NCBI GenBank assembly: GCA_945897545.1
Contig: CAMDGJ010000104.1
Location: 1 to 9,532, forward strand
DNA from: Flavobacterium psychrophilum
GTDB taxonomy: Bacteria; Bacteroidota; Bacteroidia; Flavobacteriales; Flavobacteriaceae
Direction of reading: 5' to 3'
Length of the DNA stretch: 9,532 nt
The notes under the pieces are model-generated. The model ran no database searches, was not told the origin of the DNA, and worked only from the letters and a program-made list of their open reading frames with translations. This document shows, piece after piece, positions 7,988 to 9,532 of the stretch (positions are counted from its first letter, which is position 1; the number at the start of each line of letters is the position of its first letter). The position numbers and the translations under genes were made by a program.

Positions 7988-8019
7988 AAAAGGTGAATTG
8001 GAAACAGTTCACCTTTTTT
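7988..8019 (+). terminator. Strong hairpin terminator between convergent katG and GH3 genes
   Basis: AAAAGGTGAA (7988-7997) pairs perfectly with TTCACCTTTT (8008-8017). On the plus-strand RNA three more pairs (one U-G) close onto a GAAA tetraloop at 8001-8004, giving a 13-bp stem followed by U residues to 8019. On the minus strand the stem also forms, with a weaker top and only the stem's own four U residues, so it may also serve the GH3 gene, which ends 43 bp to the right. Confidence 0.7.
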
Positions 8020-8061
8020 CATCATCACTAAGACCAATACGTCCGCCGTGTCAGAAGCAAT

Positions 8062-9532
8062 CTAAATCCCATTAATATTAACTGGTAAAGTACCTTTGCA
8101 TTCCGAGTTTTCTAGTAGTTGTTGTGCGGCAGTTTTCTGAAATTCAGGAAAGTCTTGATACATCTGTACAATTCCTAATGTAGATTCTAAATTTGGAATT
8201 ACCTGCAGAACATAAGGATTTCCAAAAACATATAAAACGCATTTTTTGGCAGTAAACAATGTTCCTAAAAATGCCAAGACGGAATCTTCAATTTCAAAAT
8301 TATTCAAAGGTTTTGCTTTTGGTACAAAAAGTGAAATTAATAAAAAATCAAAATCAGCTAAATTTCCCTCCAATTCAGCGATACTAATTGAATTAATGGT
8401 TTCCAATGCAAATTCTGGAGACGGAAGTGAAGTATCTAAAGTTTTGAAAAAGAGATTATCCGTATTTTTATAAAGACTGACTTTTGCCAGTTTATAATCA
8501 TTTTTTGCCTCATAAAGATGCACACTGTTCATAGTGTCTTTAATCATTGTGATGCAATTTTCTGCAATTTTTTTGTTTAAAATCCTAGCAGATTCAAAAT
8601 CTAAATTTCCTTGTGGCGCAGTATTTCTCTCTAATATTCCCGCTTTTTGTTTGCATTTCATTAATCTGTTGAAGCTGGCGTCGATTCGCTCTGGCGTGGC
8701 ATTTTTAAGGATTTCTTGAATGCCTTCGGCCACATTTTCGGCAAAACACAAGACGTCGTTTCCGGCATTGAAAGCTTCCCATTCCAATTGTCCTTTCGAC
8801 TCATACAATTTTGAAACGCTGTGCATATTCAAGGCATCGGAAATTACCAAACCGTCATAACCTAATTGTTTACGTAAAAGGTCTTCAATGATTGATTTTG
8901 ATAATGTTGCCGAAGTATTTTTTCCATCATTCAAAGCGGGTACTGCTAAATGCCCTATCATTATAGAATCGACCTTGTTCTCGATTCCCTTTATAAAAGG
9001 AACTAATTCGTTCTCCATTAATTGTTCCAGATTTTCTTCTAAAACGGGCAATCCCAAATGCGAATCGACACTCGTATTTCCGTGCCCGGGGAAATGTTTC
9101 AAGCAACCTAAAACCCCAACATCATTCATTCCGCGTAGATATTCATTGGCAAAGCGAGCAACCTTTTCCTTATTTTGACCAAAGGAACGATAGCCAATTA
9201 CAGGATTATTCGGATTGTTGTTAATATCCGCTAATGGAGCTAAATTGTACTGAATTCCTACTGATTTTAAGTCCAATCCAATTTGTTTTCCCAGTTGGTA
9301 AACCAAATGTTCTTCGCTTTCTGGCAAAGCGCCAAGTGCGATAGCGTACGGATATTGAGGCGTTTTCTCGACCCGCATTGCCAATCCCCATTCAGCGTCA
9401 ATACTCATCAAAAGTGGAGTAGTGGCACATTTTTGAAAACGGATAACGAGTTCCTTCAAACGTTCGTAGCTATCGTCTTTGAATTCAACTTTATTCTTGG
9501 TTTCATAGTTGGTCGCTGCACTAGCACGACTA
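8062..9532 (-). CDS. nagZ: Glycoside hydrolase family 3, beta-N-acetylhexosaminidase-like (5' end missing)
   Basis: The frame is open to the right edge, so the N-terminus (likely including any signal peptide) is outside; about 490 residues are visible. The TTG at 9457-9459 is not the real start, because conserved-looking coding sequence (NYETKNKVEFKDDSYERL) continues upstream of it. Counting from that TTG, the catalytic barrel includes SIDAEWGLAMR (19-29), the NagZ signature KHFPGHGNTSVDSH (121-134) with the Asp132/His134 acid-base dyad, and the nucleophile D208 in GLVISDALNM. A GH3 C-terminal sandwich domain follows (about 290-465), ending GTLPVNINGI and a TAG stop. The two-domain layout resembles B. 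subtilis NagZ rather than the single-domain proteobacterial enzyme. It likely removes N-acetylglucosamine from muropeptides in cell-wall recycling. Some Bacteroidota homologues carry a further C-terminal beta-lactamase domain; this one does not. It converges on katG. Confidence 0.9.
   Translation of the reverse strand, partial: SRASAATNYETKNKVEFKDDSYERLKELVIRFQKCATTPLLMSIDAEWGLAMRVEKTPQYPYAIALGALPESEEHLVYQLGKQIGLDLKSVGIQYNLAPLADINNNPNNPVIGYRSFGQNKEKVARFANEYLRGMNDVGVLGCLKHFPGHGNTSVDSHLGLPVLEENLEQLMENELVPFIKGIENKVDSIMIGHLAVPALNDGKNTSATLSKSIIEDLLRKQLGYDGLVISDALNMHSVSKLYESKGQLEWEAFNAGNDVLCFAENVAEGIQEILKNATPERIDASFNRLMKCKQKAGILERNTAPQGNLDFESARILNKKIAENCITMIKDTMNSVHLYEAKNDYKLAKVSLYKNTDNLFFKTLDTSLPSPEFALETINSISIAELEGNLADFDFLLISLFVPKAKPLNNFEIEDSVLAFLGTLFTAKKCVLYVFGNPYVLQVIPNLESTLGIVQMYQDFPEFQKTAAQQLLENSECKGTLPVNINGI

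Noticed and set aside
7981..8061. After its TAG stop the GH3 frame stays open for another 26 codons to a TAA.
   Set aside because: The protein already ends at a natural GH3 C-terminal boundary, and the extension runs through the hairpin terminator. Readthrough or a premature stop is not supported.
9457..9459. TTG as the start codon of the GH3 gene.
   Set aside because: The frame continues to the window edge with protein-like sequence upstream, and a GH3 barrel needs more N-terminal residues. The real start is outside the window.

Overview
The window looks like chromosomal DNA of a member of the Flavobacteriia, most likely Flavobacterium or a close relative. The DNA is AT-rich and Shine-Dalgarno-like sequences are mostly absent before start codons. 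Three gene starts are preceded by boxes resembling the Bacteroidota -7 element (TAnnTTTG), and the protein sequences (LolA-like, FtsK, GH3, peroxiredoxin) have a flavobacterial character. The genus is an inference from memory of these families; no search was run.

Layout. Positions 1-3847 are a minus-strand run read right to left: tpx (thiol peroxidase), dgkA (diacylglycerol/undecaprenol kinase family), ftsK (DNA translocase) and a lolA-like gene cut by the left edge. Gaps are 9, 18 and 82 bp, so at least the first three are probably one operon. A minus-strand terminator at 3931-3961 separates this run from the next minus-strand operon (4003-5293): a typical 2-Cys peroxiredoxin (ahpC), a thioredoxin with a CGNC active site, and an 85-residue protein of unknown function. 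A 260-bp divergent intergenic region (5294-5553) with several palindromes leads to katG on the plus strand (5554-7824), a full-length catalase-peroxidase with every key residue intact. From 7825 to 8061 there is a non-coding stretch packed with stem-loops, including a perfect 18-bp inverted repeat. The right end (8062-9532, minus strand) is the 3' part of a two-domain GH3 beta-N-acetylhexosaminidase-like gene that runs off the window.

How the genes fit together. The centre is a peroxide-defence cluster. KatG handles high hydrogen peroxide. The peroxiredoxin and Tpx handle low hydrogen peroxide and organic peroxides. The thioredoxin is a plausible electron donor, since no ahpF is present here. 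The divergent katG/ahpC arrangement with OxyR-like half-sites suggests a shared peroxide regulator, but no regulator gene lies in the window. The flanks are cell-envelope and division housekeeping: FtsK for chromosome segregation, LolA for lipoprotein transport, DgkA for lipid phosphorylation, and GH3 for peptidoglycan recycling.

I see no mobile element, CRISPR array, RNA gene or clearly novel multi-gene system. The most open items are the unknown small protein co-encoded with the peroxiredoxin and thioredoxin, the atypical thioredoxin active site, and the repeat structures.
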